Assembly: GCF_003663825.1 (NCBI RefSeq)
Contig: NZ_RCCC01000001.1
Span: forward strand, 690,501 to 754,500
Source of the DNA: Acidovorax sp. 106
GTDB taxonomy: Bacteria > Pseudomonadota > Gammaproteobacteria > Burkholderiales > Burkholderiaceae_C
Direction: 5' to 3'
Length of the DNA: 64,000 nucleotides
In this document: positions 45,962 to 54,538 of the stretch, one piece after another
Numbering within the stretch: the first letter of the stretch is position 1
How the letters are laid out: the number at the start of each line of letters is the position of its first letter
Made by a program: the position numbers and the translations under genes
The notes under the pieces: model-generated
Seen by the model: only the letters and a program-made list of their open reading frames with translations
Told to the model about the DNA's origin: nothing
Database searches by the model: none

Positions 45962-47086
45962 TTACAGAAACAGGTTATTCCCGGTTTCCACATCAAATGC
46001 GTGGCACGCATGCATTTGAATCCCGAACTGATGGCTGTCACCGCGCTGCTTTTGGGCCAAAGATCCCAACTGGTCTGAAGGAACACGGCACGTGAATGGC
46101 TTGTCACCCAGCGTGAAATGGACATAGACCTCGCTGCCCATGTGCTCCATAAAGCGCAGAGTACCCTCCACGTTTTGGACAGCGTTGGCTGAATGCCCCC
46201 CAGTGGTGATGTGCTCTGGACGGATACCAAGTTTCACGGACCTGCCCGCTTGCGCTTTCAATTGATCCCACCGATGCGCAGGCACTTCCAAACGGCAATT
46301 GCCCACCATCAAGTGCGCGCCATCGCTGTCCACGTGGGCCTCCTGCAAATTCATTTCAGGGGACCCAATGAAGCTGGCCACGAAGGCATTGGCAGGGCGC
46401 TCATACAGTGCAGTTGGCGTATCCACCTGCTGGATGGTCCCGTCTTTGAGCACACAAATGCGCTCACCCATGGTCATGGCCTCCACTTGGTCGTGGGTGA
46501 CGTAAACCACGGTGGATGGCTGCCCCTTTTCGCGCAGGGTTCTGTGCAGCTCTGTCAGGCGCACACGCATCGAGGCCCGCAGCTTTGCGTCCAAATTGGA
46601 CAAAGGTTCGTCGAACAGAAATACCTCTGGCCGCTTCACAATGGCACGCCCTACCGCCACCCGTTGGGCTTGCCCTCCAGACAATTGCTTGGGATATCTG
46701 TCCAGCAAATGCTCCATTTCAAGAAGCGTGGCCGCTTCACGCACACGGGCATCAATCTCGGCTTTGGCCATACCGGACAGCTTCAAACCGAACGCAAGGT
46801 TGTCATACACCTTCATGTGCGGATAGAGCGCATAGTTCTGGAAAACCATGGCAATACCCCGCTGTTTAGGGGCCAGGTTATTGACGACCTTATTGCCAAT
46901 CAACAACTCTCCGCCAGAGATTCCCTCCAGCCCGGCAATCATGCGAAGCACGGTGCTCTTTGCGCATCCAGATGGACCGACGAATACCATGAACTCACCC
47001 TCCTTCACCTCGAGGTCAATGCCATGCACTGCCTTGAAGCCATTAGGGTAAATTTTTTCAACTTTTCTCAAACTCAGTTGCGCCAC
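45962..47086 (-). CDS. Sugar ABC transporter ATP-binding protein (UgpC/MalK type)
   Basis: A 374-residue ATPase. Walker A reads GPSGCAKST (an Ala replaces the usual Gly before the Lys), the signature is LSGGQAQRV, Walker B is VFLFDEPLSNLD, and the switch histidine is in VYVTHDQVEAMTM. The C-terminal TOBE/MalK-like domain covers about 240-374. It energises the transporter formed with the two permeases directly upstream in the operon. Confidence 0.94.
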   Translation of the reverse strand: MAQLSLRKVEKIYPNGFKAVHGIDLEVKEGEFMVFVGPSGCAKSTVLRMIAGLEGISGGELLIGNKVVNNLAPKQRGIAMVFQNYALYPHMKVYDNLAFGLKLSGMAKAEIDARVREAATLLEMEHLLDRYPKQLSGGQAQRVAVGRAIVKRPEVFLFDEPLSNLDAKLRASMRVRLTELHRTLREKGQPSTVVYVTHDQVEAMTMGERICVLKDGTIQQVDTPTALYERPANAFVASFIGSPEMNLQEAHVDSDGAHLMVGNCRLEVPAHRWDQLKAQAGRSVKLGIRPEHITTGGHSANAVQNVEGTLRFMEHMGSEVYVHFTLGDKPFTCRVPSDQLGSLAQKQRGDSHQFGIQMHACHAFDVETGNNLFL

Positions 47087-47109
47087 GTCTTACTCCAAAT
47101 TTTCTAAAT

Positions 47110-48000
47110 TTATCCCTTGATGCCGCTGCTGGCAGCACCTTCAATGAAGTGGCGTTGCGCCAAGAAGAAGACCACGACCGAAGGGATTAAAGCAACCACA
47201 GAAATCGCGATCACACTGGCCCATTCAACTTCTTCTGTCGCCCCGATACTCATTTTCAGAGCAAGCGAAACTGGATACTTTTCTACCGATGATAGATAAA
47301 TCAGCGGGCCCATGAAATCATTCATAGTCCATATGAATTGAAAAACAATCACAGATATGATTGCAGGCTTCAATATAGGCACCAGGATGTGCCACAGAAG
47401 CTGCAGAGGATTGCACCCATCAATCTGCGCCGCCTCTTCCATATCGCGCGGAATACCTCTTAAAAATTGCACCAGCATAAAAACAAAAAATGTGTCTGTC
47501 GCAAATGCAGAGGGGACAATCAAAGGCAAGTAGCTATCGATCCAATCGAACTGTTTGAACATCAAATACTGCGGCAAACGCAGAATAATCAGCGGCAGCA
47601 TCATGGTTCCAACCATCACACTGAAAAGAAATTTCTTCCCCCAAAATTCAAACCGTGCGAAAGCGTAGGCCACCAGCACACATGAAATGACCGTCACAAT
47701 CACCTTGGGAACGATGATCAGAAACGAATTCAAAAAGTAGGTTGCAAAGGTGTATTCGGTACTTGTTTTCCAACCTTTGGCATAAGCACTGAAATCAAAG
47801 CGCGATGGCCAGAATCCAATTTCGGTAAAAACTTCTGCATTGCTTTTAAAGGAGGCGCCCACCAGCCAAATCATGGGGTAGAGCATCACCAACCCGATAA
47901 GACCCAGCGCCACATAACGCAGCACTGCACTCATTCGTTCCTTGCGCTCAGTGCTGAGCGCTTGCTCATCAGAAGCCACGCGATCAAACGTAGTCATCAC
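47110..48000 (-). CDS. Sugar ABC transporter permease (MalG type)
   Basis: A membrane protein of 296 residues with six helices. The EAA loop is EEAAQIDGCNPLQLLWHILVP (about 192-212). It overlaps the other permease gene by 4 bp, so the two are co-translated. The DNA is clearly richer in A and T than the flanking genes, suggesting a different origin for the transporter part of the operon. Confidence 0.93.
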   Translation of the reverse strand: MMTTFDRVASDEQALSTERKERMSAVLRYVALGLIGLVMLYPMIWLVGASFKSNAEVFTEIGFWPSRFDFSAYAKGWKTSTEYTFATYFLNSFLIIVPKVIVTVISCVLVAYAFARFEFWGKKFLFSVMVGTMMLPLIILRLPQYLMFKQFDWIDSYLPLIVPSAFATDTFFVFMLVQFLRGIPRDMEEAAQIDGCNPLQLLWHILVPILKPAIISVIVFQFIWTMNDFMGPLIYLSSVEKYPVSLALKMSIGATEEVEWASVIAISVVALIPSVVVFFLAQRHFIEGAASSGIKG

Positions 48001-48881
48001 TTGTGGTCCTTTTCACCAGAGTAGAAAACCCAATATTTGGAGGTATAGAACGACAGCGCGCTCAAACTGGCTACCAGCGCAAAAAGCACCCAAGACAATG
48101 CACTGCCATAGCCCAAGTTAAAGTACTTGAAGCTTTGGTCATAGATGTAAAGCGAAAGAACATAAGTGCTATGCAATGGACCGCCTTCAGTAATCATATA
48201 TGGCCCATTAAACTCCTGAAAAGCATGCACCATCTGCATAATCATGTTGAAAAAAATCACCGGCGTAATCAATGGCACTGTAATTCTAAAGAACTGCTGC
48301 CATTTACTGGCTCCATCGATTTCAGCAGCCTCATAAAGTGAGGTGGGAACATTCTGCAGTGCGGCGAGAAAAATCACCATTGCAGAACCAAATTGCCAAG
48401 TAAAGAGCAAAATCACAGTCCAAATGGAATAATGCTCATCCGCCAGCCATGCAATAGGCTCTATCCCAAATTTCATCAATACGATGTTGACCAGCCCATT
48501 TTGCGAAAAAATAAATCGCCACATGACCGCGGCAGCAATCGATCCACCCAAAATCGACGGAAGGTAATAGGCCGATCTAAAGAAATTAATGCCTCTCAGT
48601 TTGAAATTCAGCACATGGGCTACAAATAGGGCAAAACCCACGCGCAACGGCACGGAGATCGCCACAAACATCAGAGTCACTCCCAACGATTTTCTAAAAA
48701 GTGGATCGTGGGCCGCAAGCTCTTTGTAGTTCTCCAAGCCAATAAATTCAGGTGGATTGATAATGTCATACTGGGTAAAGCTCAACGCCAAACTCATGAC
48801 AAACGGGAAAAGCTTAAAGCCAACCACACCCAGGATGAACGGCAATACAAATAGAAAGCCGATCTTCTTGTTCTCATACAT
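47997..48881 (-). CDS. Sugar ABC transporter permease (MalF type)
   Basis: A membrane protein of 294 residues with six helices, starting FLFVLPFILGVVGFKLFPF. The EAA loop is YEAAEIDGASKWQQFFRITVP. It pairs with the MalG-type permease through a 4-bp overlap. Its DNA is the most A/T-rich coding sequence in the window by eye. It follows the dehydratase gene in the same operon. Confidence 0.93.
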   Translation of the reverse strand: MYENKKIGFLFVLPFILGVVGFKLFPFVMSLALSFTQYDIINPPEFIGLENYKELAAHDPLFRKSLGVTLMFVAISVPLRVGFALFVAHVLNFKLRGINFFRSAYYLPSILGGSIAAAVMWRFIFSQNGLVNIVLMKFGIEPIAWLADEHYSIWTVILLFTWQFGSAMVIFLAALQNVPTSLYEAAEIDGASKWQQFFRITVPLITPVIFFNMIMQMVHAFQEFNGPYMITEGGPLHSTYVLSLYIYDQSFKYFNLGYGSALSWVLFALVASLSALSFYTSKYWVFYSGEKDHK

Positions 48882-48966
48882 GCCAGAAATCTCCGAGGGG
48901 TGAATTGGCGGGGCTGGGGGGGATGTGACACATAAGGGGGGGCATCTCCGGTCCTGGCGCTATAAA

Positions 48967-50121
48967 TCAGTACGTCTGCACCGTGTGGGCCGCGATGTAG
49001 TCAAAATTGATGTCCTCACCCAAGCCCGGCTCTTGCGAGAGATGCACGTAGCCCTCGTGGTCCATCGGATCGGCCAGACGATTGAGGTATGCAGGGACGT
49101 CGTCGTACTCCAAAAAGGGATGCAGCAGACCGCGCTCATACCAACGGGTGTTCTTGATGGCCGCACAAACGGTCAATGCTGCGGCACCGTTGCCATGCAC
49201 TTCACAGTTCATGCCGAAAGACTCGGCAAGGTGGGCCACCTTCATCGTGGGGGTAATTCCGCCCACACCCGGCACACCGGCGCGCAGGATGTCACTGGCG
49301 CCCGCCTTCACCCAGTCACCACGGCTGTAGTGCTTGCCCGAGAGGCTCTCTGGCCCCAGAACAGGAATGTCCAACTGGTCGGCAAGCCACGCATATGACG
49401 ACATGCTTTGCTCGTTCATCATTTCTTCAAACCAAGCAAAGTTCAGTGCCTCCAGCGCCCGGCCAATCCGCAGAGCGTCCGTTCGGCTGTAGTTGTGGTA
49501 GCCGTCCAGCATCAGATCAATATCTGGCCCCACGGCCTCCCGCACCGCAGCACAGGCCTTGATGTCCATCGCTGGGTCCGGGGCAAAACGCACGGGTGGC
49601 ATCCAGGTGTGCAACTTGATCGCTTTGTAACCGCGGGCAACCAGCTTTTGCGCAAAGGCTGCATATTCTTCAGGCGTGGAGAGTCCACCGGGCAATTCAT
49701 CCCCGCACATGGTGCTGCCATAAGCAGGCACCTTGTCACGATAGCCCCCCAGCAAACGGTAGACCGGCTGCCCCAAAACGCGACCCGCCAAGTCCCACAG
49801 AGCCTGCTCAATCGCCGCCAGAGCGCGATCTGTCAGTTGCCCGGCGCTGCCTCGCTGCCAATGCTCCAAAGCCATCCAAAGCTTTTCACGCATCAACGGG
49901 TTCTCGCCCACCAACACCTTTCGAGCAAACGCCTCCAACACATGGGGCCGAATCACCTCAGGGGGCGCAAAGGCATAGCCAGAATGCCCGGAATCCGTCG
50001 ACACCGTGATCATGGCCATCTTGGCCTGCTTCTCAGGCCCGGGATGAGAATGCCCTGCGGCATCGACAGACCTGAAGGTGGGATAGGTAAAAACAGTACC
50101 TTGGACGCTGACAATTTTCAT
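48967..50121 (-). CDS. Enolase-superfamily acid-sugar dehydratase or cycloisomerase
   Basis: A 384-residue member of the mandelate racemase/muconate lactonizing group. Metal ligands are D206 (LMLDGYH), E232 (WFEEM) and E258 (GPESL); H309 (EVHGNG) is the expected general base. The other catalytic position reads K169-x-H171 instead of the common KxK. From the operon it should convert galactarate (or its lactone) to 5-keto-4-deoxyglucarate, the KdgD substrate. It is the first gene of the long minus-strand pectin operon; two operator-like sites lie upstream. Confidence 0.85.
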   Translation of the reverse strand: MKIVSVQGTVFTYPTFRSVDAAGHSHPGPEKQAKMAMITVSTDSGHSGYAFAPPEVIRPHVLEAFARKVLVGENPLMREKLWMALEHWQRGSAGQLTDRALAAIEQALWDLAGRVLGQPVYRLLGGYRDKVPAYGSTMCGDELPGGLSTPEEYAAFAQKLVARGYKAIKLHTWMPPVRFAPDPAMDIKACAAVREAVGPDIDLMLDGYHNYSRTDALRIGRALEALNFAWFEEMMNEQSMSSYAWLADQLDIPVLGPESLSGKHYSRGDWVKAGASDILRAGVPGVGGITPTMKVAHLAESFGMNCEVHGNGAAALTVCAAIKNTRWYERGLLHPFLEYDDVPAYLNRLADPMDHEGYVHLSQEPGLGEDINFDYIAAHTVQTY

Positions 50122-50135
50122 GAACTACTCGTATG

Positions 50136-50146
50136 TTGTAAGACAA
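50136..50146. promoter_or_regulatory. FadR-type operator candidate 1 of the pectin operon
   Basis: TTGTAAGACAA, extended to GTTGTAAGACAAC, matches TnGTnnnACnA perfectly. It lies 15 bp before the dehydratase start. Confidence 0.65.
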
Positions 50147-50170
50147 CTAATGTCGGCAATAGTATTTCAG

Positions 50171-50181
50171 TCGTCAGACGT
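50171..50181. promoter_or_regulatory. FadR-type operator candidate 2 of the pectin operon
   Basis: TCGTCAGACGT, within GTCGTCAGACGTC. It resembles the porin site TCGTCTGACGA at 51468. Confidence 0.6.
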
Positions 50182-50493
50182 CTAGAATTGGTGTAAACCC
50201 TTGAGGCACCACCCAAGGGCAAAACCACTCAACCCTCAAACCCACTTTTACGGAATACGTCAGCGACACAGACATGCCACAGGAATGCAACGCACAAGCC
50301 GCCCCTCGCCCAACACCACCCCCAACAAAGATCGCAATGGGGTTCTACAGGTATAGTTCCGCAACCTCTCGCCCCGAAGCCCAACCGATGGCACAACCAG
50401 CGCATGTGAGGCCATACCAACCAACGCAGCACAAGCCAGGACAACCACGCAATCAAGGCCCTGCAACCCCCTTCGGATGTTCAGTGTTCAGAT

Positions 50494-51273
50494 ATGGATG
50501 ACATTTCCCTGCGTTCAGCCCCCCCGGTAAGTCGTTCACGTACCGTCAGCCAACCCCAAAGAGTGGTCGATGGCGTCACCGAACGCATTCGAACCGGCGC
50601 CCTCAAGCCCGGGGACCGCGTCCCCCCCGAACCCGAGTTGATGCGCGAATTCGAGGTCAGCCGCACCGTGGTGCGGGAGGCAATGTCGCGCTTGCAAGCC
50701 GCAAAGATGGTGGAGACCCGACACGGCGTAGGCACGTTTGTCTTAGAGCTCGCTACCGAGCACCCCTTGCTGGGCAAACCTGCTGGAAACATTCAAATTC
50801 AACAAAAGCTGGCCATGCTGGAGCTGCGCATCAGCATTGAATCGGATGCCGCAAGCCTTGCAGCCATGCGTCACACAGACCTGCATCTGAAAGCGATGCG
50901 CGCGGCCCTAGACGCCTACGAAGCCCATCTGAATGAAGGCGCCCCAACCATCGATGACGACTACAACTTCCACATTCAGATCGCGGCTGCCACGGGCAAT
51001 GTGTATTTTGAAGAGGTGCTGAGCAACCTGGGCAGCGCCACCATGCGCGGCCTGTCGGGCGTAGAACCAAAGAAACCATTTGGTGAACCACTGATGGCCC
51101 TGGCCTCTGGCAAAGAGGTGACGCAGCGCGAACACGAGGCGATTTACGACGCCATACGCCGCGGCGACTCCGCCGCAGCGCGCGCCGCCATGTTCATGCA
51201 CCTGACCAACAGCCGCGAACGGCTGCGGGACAAAGCTGGGAAAGTGCAAGCACCTCAGCCAGCTGTTGGATAG
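50494..51273 (+). CDS. GntR-family (FadR subfamily) regulator of the pectin operon
   Basis: A 259-residue regulator. The winged helix (about 22-85) has VPPEPELMREFEVSRTVVREAMSRL and the GVGTFVL wing; the FCD domain (about 100-245) carries DYNFHIQIAAA, EHEAIYDAI and FMHLTNSRERL. It resembles the regulator at 36.1 kb throughout, so the two probably arose by duplication. It is divergent from the dehydratase-ABC-ogl-pectinase operon and is followed by the porin gene. Confidence 0.9.
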   Translation: MDDISLRSAPPVSRSRTVSQPQRVVDGVTERIRTGALKPGDRVPPEPELMREFEVSRTVVREAMSRLQAAKMVETRHGVGTFVLELATEHPLLGKPAGNIQIQQKLAMLELRISIESDAASLAAMRHTDLHLKAMRAALDAYEAHLNEGAPTIDDDYNFHIQIAAATGNVYFEEVLSNLGSATMRGLSGVEPKKPFGEPLMALASGKEVTQREHEAIYDAIRRGDSAAARAAMFMHLTNSRERLRDKAGKVQAPQPAVG

Positions 51274-51467
51274 CCGCGACGTTTTGGGGCGCAGCCCCCA
51301 CCACCCCGCACACCCCAAAGCGCCCGCACAAGCAATCGCGGGCAACCCCATTTCCCCGAAAGCGCAAGCTGGGCGAGGGTTTGCCAGCAGCACAACCCCC
51401 ATTCAAATCACCAAGGCCTGGGTTTATCCCAATGTCGGCGGTGCGCTATTTTTGAACAATCCTATTG

Positions 51468-51478
51468 TCGTCTGACGA
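51468..51478. promoter_or_regulatory. FadR-type operator candidate in the porin promoter
   Basis: TCGTCTGACGA, within the perfect palindrome GTCGTC-T-GACGAC. It lies just upstream of a TATAAC box (51485-51490), so bound regulator would block RNA polymerase. Confidence 0.68.
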
Positions 51479-51515
51479 CTGACGTATAACTTTGACAAAC
51501 AATAGGAGATTTGAA

Positions 51516-52544
51516 ATGAACCGCTTGCACCGCGCTCTGCTGCCCATCGCCTTGGCGGCCATAGCCACCACCGCATCCGCACAGTCCTCCGTCACCCTTT
51601 CGGGCCGCGTGGATCTGGGGCTTCAACACGCCCCCAATGATCTGTCCAAAGGCACAGACAACGTGAGCGGAGTCAACGAAAGCTCCAACGGTCGCCTCAA
51701 CATTGCAGGCCGCGAACAAATCAGTGGCGACCTGACGGCGTTCTTCATGATGGAAGCACGCTTCAATGCCGATACCGGGGCCCAGTCCGATGCCACAACG
51801 TTCTTCAAAGACAAGTCTTGGATGGGACTGGAAAGCAAATCCCTGGGCGAAGTGCGCATGGGCCGCCTGCACTCACCCCAATACGGCATCAGCACTGCCG
51901 GCCGCTACGAAGCCTTCTCCGGTGACAGCTATGCATCGATGGGCAGCCGCGGCGCGCTGTCTGCCAACCAGTGGAACAACTCCATTGCCTACACCACACC
52001 CACATTCAATGGATTCAACGCGGGCGTGATCTGGCAAGCTGGCGAAAAGCTGGTCGCCAATGGCAGCGGTGTCTTTGTGTCCTACAACCAGGGACCGCTG
52101 TCGATGGCGGCGTCCTACCAAAAAGAGCAAGACAAGATGGTGACCACAGCGATTGACACCATGGAAACCAAAGCCCTGGGCGCTTACTACGACTTCGGTG
52201 TGGTGCGCCTGAGCACGACTTACGCCCGCAGCACCAAGGTCAACATCACCAACACAGGCTCTGAGTCCGTGTTCACGATGGGCGCCCGCGTCCCCATGGG
52301 ACCCGGAGAATTCCGCACCTCTTACCGCAAAGTCAACGACACATCGCGCAAGGCAACCAATGACGCATCTGCCGATGCCGATTCCTCACGCTTCTCGGTG
52401 GGCTACGCCTATTTTTTGAGCAAGCGCACGTCTATCAACCTGTCGCTCGTTCGTGAGAACCAAAAGCGGTACAACACCAACGGTTCCAGCAAGAGCGACT
52501 TCAGCGGCACAGGTTACGAAGCTGCTTTGCGCCACCTGTTCTGA
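51516..52544 (+). CDS. Gram-negative porin (Omp32-like)
   Basis: A trimeric outer-membrane porin of 342 residues. The signal peptide ends TASAQ (about 20-24); the mature start SSVTLSGRVDLGLQHA and the C-terminal YEAALRHLF, with terminal phenylalanine, are typical of betaproteobacterial porins. An AGGAG site precedes the ATG. The operator-like palindrome at its promoter ties it to the pectin regulon, so it probably admits oligogalacturonides or uronates. Confidence 0.94.
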   Translation: MNRLHRALLPIALAAIATTASAQSSVTLSGRVDLGLQHAPNDLSKGTDNVSGVNESSNGRLNIAGREQISGDLTAFFMMEARFNADTGAQSDATTFFKDKSWMGLESKSLGEVRMGRLHSPQYGISTAGRYEAFSGDSYASMGSRGALSANQWNNSIAYTTPTFNGFNAGVIWQAGEKLVANGSGVFVSYNQGPLSMAASYQKEQDKMVTTAIDTMETKALGAYYDFGVVRLSTTYARSTKVNITNTGSESVFTMGARVPMGPGEFRTSYRKVNDTSRKATNDASADADSSRFSVGYAYFLSKRTSINLSLVRENQKRYNTNGSSKSDFSGTGYEAALRHLF

Positions 52545-52993
52545 CCGAACCACCACGCAATGCCTTGCGGCCGATGCAATCGCGCTGAGAGATGAAGTTC
52601 GACCAAAGCAACCGCCCTGGTGGGGTAATCCGTGGTTGTCAGGTCGAACCGTCCATAGCGAGCGCAGCAGCGCCGAAGCAAGCCCCCCTGGTACATATGG
52701 CACAAGAGGTACGACAAGTACCAGCCAACAACACCAGGGGGTCATGTTGGCCACGCTTAGGATGTTGTGACACACAACCCAAGACAGGCCGAGTCAGCGC
52801 AGCCCTGTTGCCGCCTGATTGCATTCTTGCGCAACGCACATTCCGCCAACGGCATTAGTGATAACCCGATGGCATTTTTTTGATTCATGTTGTACGATGA
52901 CATACAACATGAATCACATGCTCCTGACGCCACATCTACAGACTGACGAGGCACCAGGAGTTCCCTTTTTTTCCATCCCTACGGAGCCTGAAA
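52545..52993. other. Intergenic region with kdgD promoter
   Basis: A 449-bp gap without a gene. Besides the large palindrome at 52881-52916 it holds a hairpin, CTGGTAC (52688-52694) with GTACCAG (52718-52724), whose inner part GGTACGACAAGTACC includes another weak operator-like half-site. Confidence 0.55.
52881..52916. promoter_or_regulatory. Long palindromic operator candidate upstream of kdgD
   Basis: Perfect 14-bp arms, TGATTCATGTTGTA and TACAACATGAATCA, around CGATGACA. The inner 18 bp (52891-52908) resemble the site upstream of the orphan dctP. A TTGATT/TACAAC pair spaced 17 bp overlaps it and could be the promoter. Confidence 0.72.
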
Positions 52994-53905
52994 ATGTCCC
53001 CTCAAGACCTCAAAAGCGTATTGCAAGCCGGCCTGCTGTCCTTTCCGCTGACTGATTTCGACAGCAACCTGCGCTTTGCTCCCAAGCCCTACGCAGACCG
53101 CCTGGAATGGCTGCAGCCCTACGGAGCTTCGGCGTTGTTTGCCGCTGGCGGCACGGGTGAATTTTTCTCCCTGGAGCCGGGCGAGTACAGCGAAGTGATC
53201 AAGGTGGCTTTGGCCACCTGCAAGAACCGCACCCCCATCATCGCGGGCGCTGGCGGCGGCACCACCCTGGCCATCCAATACGCACAAGAAGCCGAACGCC
53301 TGGGCGCCCAAGGCATTTTGCTGCTGCCCCACTACCTGACCGAAGCCAGCCAGGAAGGCCTGATTGCCCACGTGCAAGCCGTGTGCAAGAGCGTGAAGTT
53401 TGGCGTAGTGGTCTACAACCGTGGCGGCTGCCGCCTGACACCCGCCAGCCTGCAAGTGCTGGCCGACACCTGCCCCAACCTGATTGGTTTCAAGGACGGC
53501 TTTGGCGACATTGAGAAGTTCGTCAGCATCCGCCAGACGCTGGGTGACCGCTTCGCCTACCTGGGCGGCCTGCCCACCGCCGAGCTGTTTGCTGGCGCCT
53601 ACAAGGCCATGGGTTGCCCCGTGTACTCGTCGGCCGTGTTCAACTTCATCCCCAAGACGGCGATGGAGTTCTACAACGCCCACGCCGCTGGCGACACCGC
53701 CACCTGCGACCGCTTGATCCGTGACTTCTTCATCCCCTACATTGCCCTGCGCAACCAAGGTGAAGGCTACGCCGTGTCGATCGTGAAGGCTGGTGCCACC
53801 ATCATCGGCCACAGCGCAGGCCCCGTGCGCCCACCGCTGTCTGACCTCAAGCCCGCTGAAGTCGAGCAACTGCGCGCACTGATGGCCCCCCTGGGCCCAC
53901 AGTAA
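52994..53905 (+). CDS. kdgD: 5-dehydro-4-deoxyglucarate dehydratase
   Basis: A class-I aldolase-fold enzyme of 303 residues (DapA superfamily) that removes water and CO2 from 5-keto-4-deoxyglucarate, giving 2-oxoglutarate semialdehyde. The Schiff-base lysine is K167 in IGFKDGFGD; the catalytic tyrosine is Y141 in VVVYNRGG. The N-terminal [11 protein letters not shown] and GGTGEFFSL match KdgD rather than DapA. The downstream aldehyde dehydrogenase takes its product. Confidence 0.95.
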   Translation: MSPQDLKSVLQAGLLSFPLTDFDSNLRFAPKPYADRLEWLQPYGASALFAAGGTGEFFSLEPGEYSEVIKVALATCKNRTPIIAGAGGGTTLAIQYAQEAERLGAQGILLLPHYLTEASQEGLIAHVQAVCKSVKFGVVVYNRGGCRLTPASLQVLADTCPNLIGFKDGFGDIEKFVSIRQTLGDRFAYLGGLPTAELFAGAYKAMGCPVYSSAVFNFIPKTAMEFYNAHAAGDTATCDRLIRDFFIPYIALRNQGEGYAVSIVKAGATIIGHSAGPVRPPLSDLKPAEVEQLRALMAPLGPQ

Positions 53906-53972
53906 ACAGCCCACGCAGAACCCATAACCCTAAGGCGCACGAACTTCTGAACAGGTTCCAAGCGCCAGCCCG

Positions 53973-53994
53973 GCCCCAGCCCTCTGGGGCTTTC
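53973..53994 (+). terminator. Terminator-like hairpin after kdgD
   Basis: GCCCCAG, CCCT, CTGGGGC followed by TTTCTGCTTTT. It lies between kdgD and the next gene on the same strand and may end some transcripts early. Confidence 0.75.
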
Positions 53995-54027
53995 TGCTTT
54001 TCCAACCACCCTCCTGAGGAGACAACC

Positions 54028-54495
54028 ATGAACCCATTCAATTCCCACTGGAGCCTGCGCTGCGCACAAGGCGTGACCCTGGCCGCTGCGCTGGTCACTG
54101 CCCCCCTGGTGGCACACGCCCAGGCCTCTGCCGAAGAGCAAGCCGTGGCTTCGGTCGTGGAGAAGCTGCGCGTCGCCATGGTCGACCCTGACCAGGCCAC
54201 GCTGACCGGCCTGACCAGCCCCCTGCTGAGCTATGGGCACTCGGGCGGCAAGGTGGACACGCAAGCGAGCTTCATCGGCGCGCTGATGGACAAGTCTTCC
54301 GACTTTGTCTCCATCACGTTCTCAGACCAGACCATCAGCGTCTCGGGCAACGTGGCCGTGGTGCGCCACACCCTGGCGGGTGCCACCAATGACCGTGGCA
54401 CCCCCGGCAACGTCACCATCAAGGTACTGACCGTCTGGCAAAAAGATGGCGGCCAATGGCGCTTGCTGGCCCGCCAGGCGGTGCGCCCCACCTGA
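54028..54495 (+). CDS. Exported SnoaL/DUF4440-like protein
   Basis: A 155-residue protein with a signal peptide (cleavage near AHAQA, about 30-33). The mature part has the NTF2-like pattern of one long helix (EEQAVASVVEKLRVAMVD) and a curved sheet ending in VWQKDGGQWRLLARQAV. It would be periplasmic. The family includes binding proteins and simple isomerases; no catalytic residue can be assigned. It is placed between kdgD and a dehydrogenase gene, so a role in uronate use is possible but unproven. Confidence 0.78.
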   Translation: MNPFNSHWSLRCAQGVTLAAALVTAPLVAHAQASAEEQAVASVVEKLRVAMVDPDQATLTGLTSPLLSYGHSGGKVDTQASFIGALMDKSSDFVSITFSDQTISVSGNVAVVRHTLAGATNDRGTPGNVTIKVLTVWQKDGGQWRLLARQAVRPT

Positions 54496-54538
54496 GTTCC
54501 CAGCCCCTCCTCTGCACCCTCTGCACTGAATCCACCCC

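Larger units (their letters stand above)
50122..50493. promoter_or_regulatory. Divergent promoter region of the pectin operon and its regulator
   Basis: A 372-bp gap between the dehydratase gene (minus) and a GntR gene (plus). It holds two operator-like sites close to the dehydratase start. The remaining 300 bp toward the regulator shows no gene or repeat that I can name. Confidence 0.6.
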
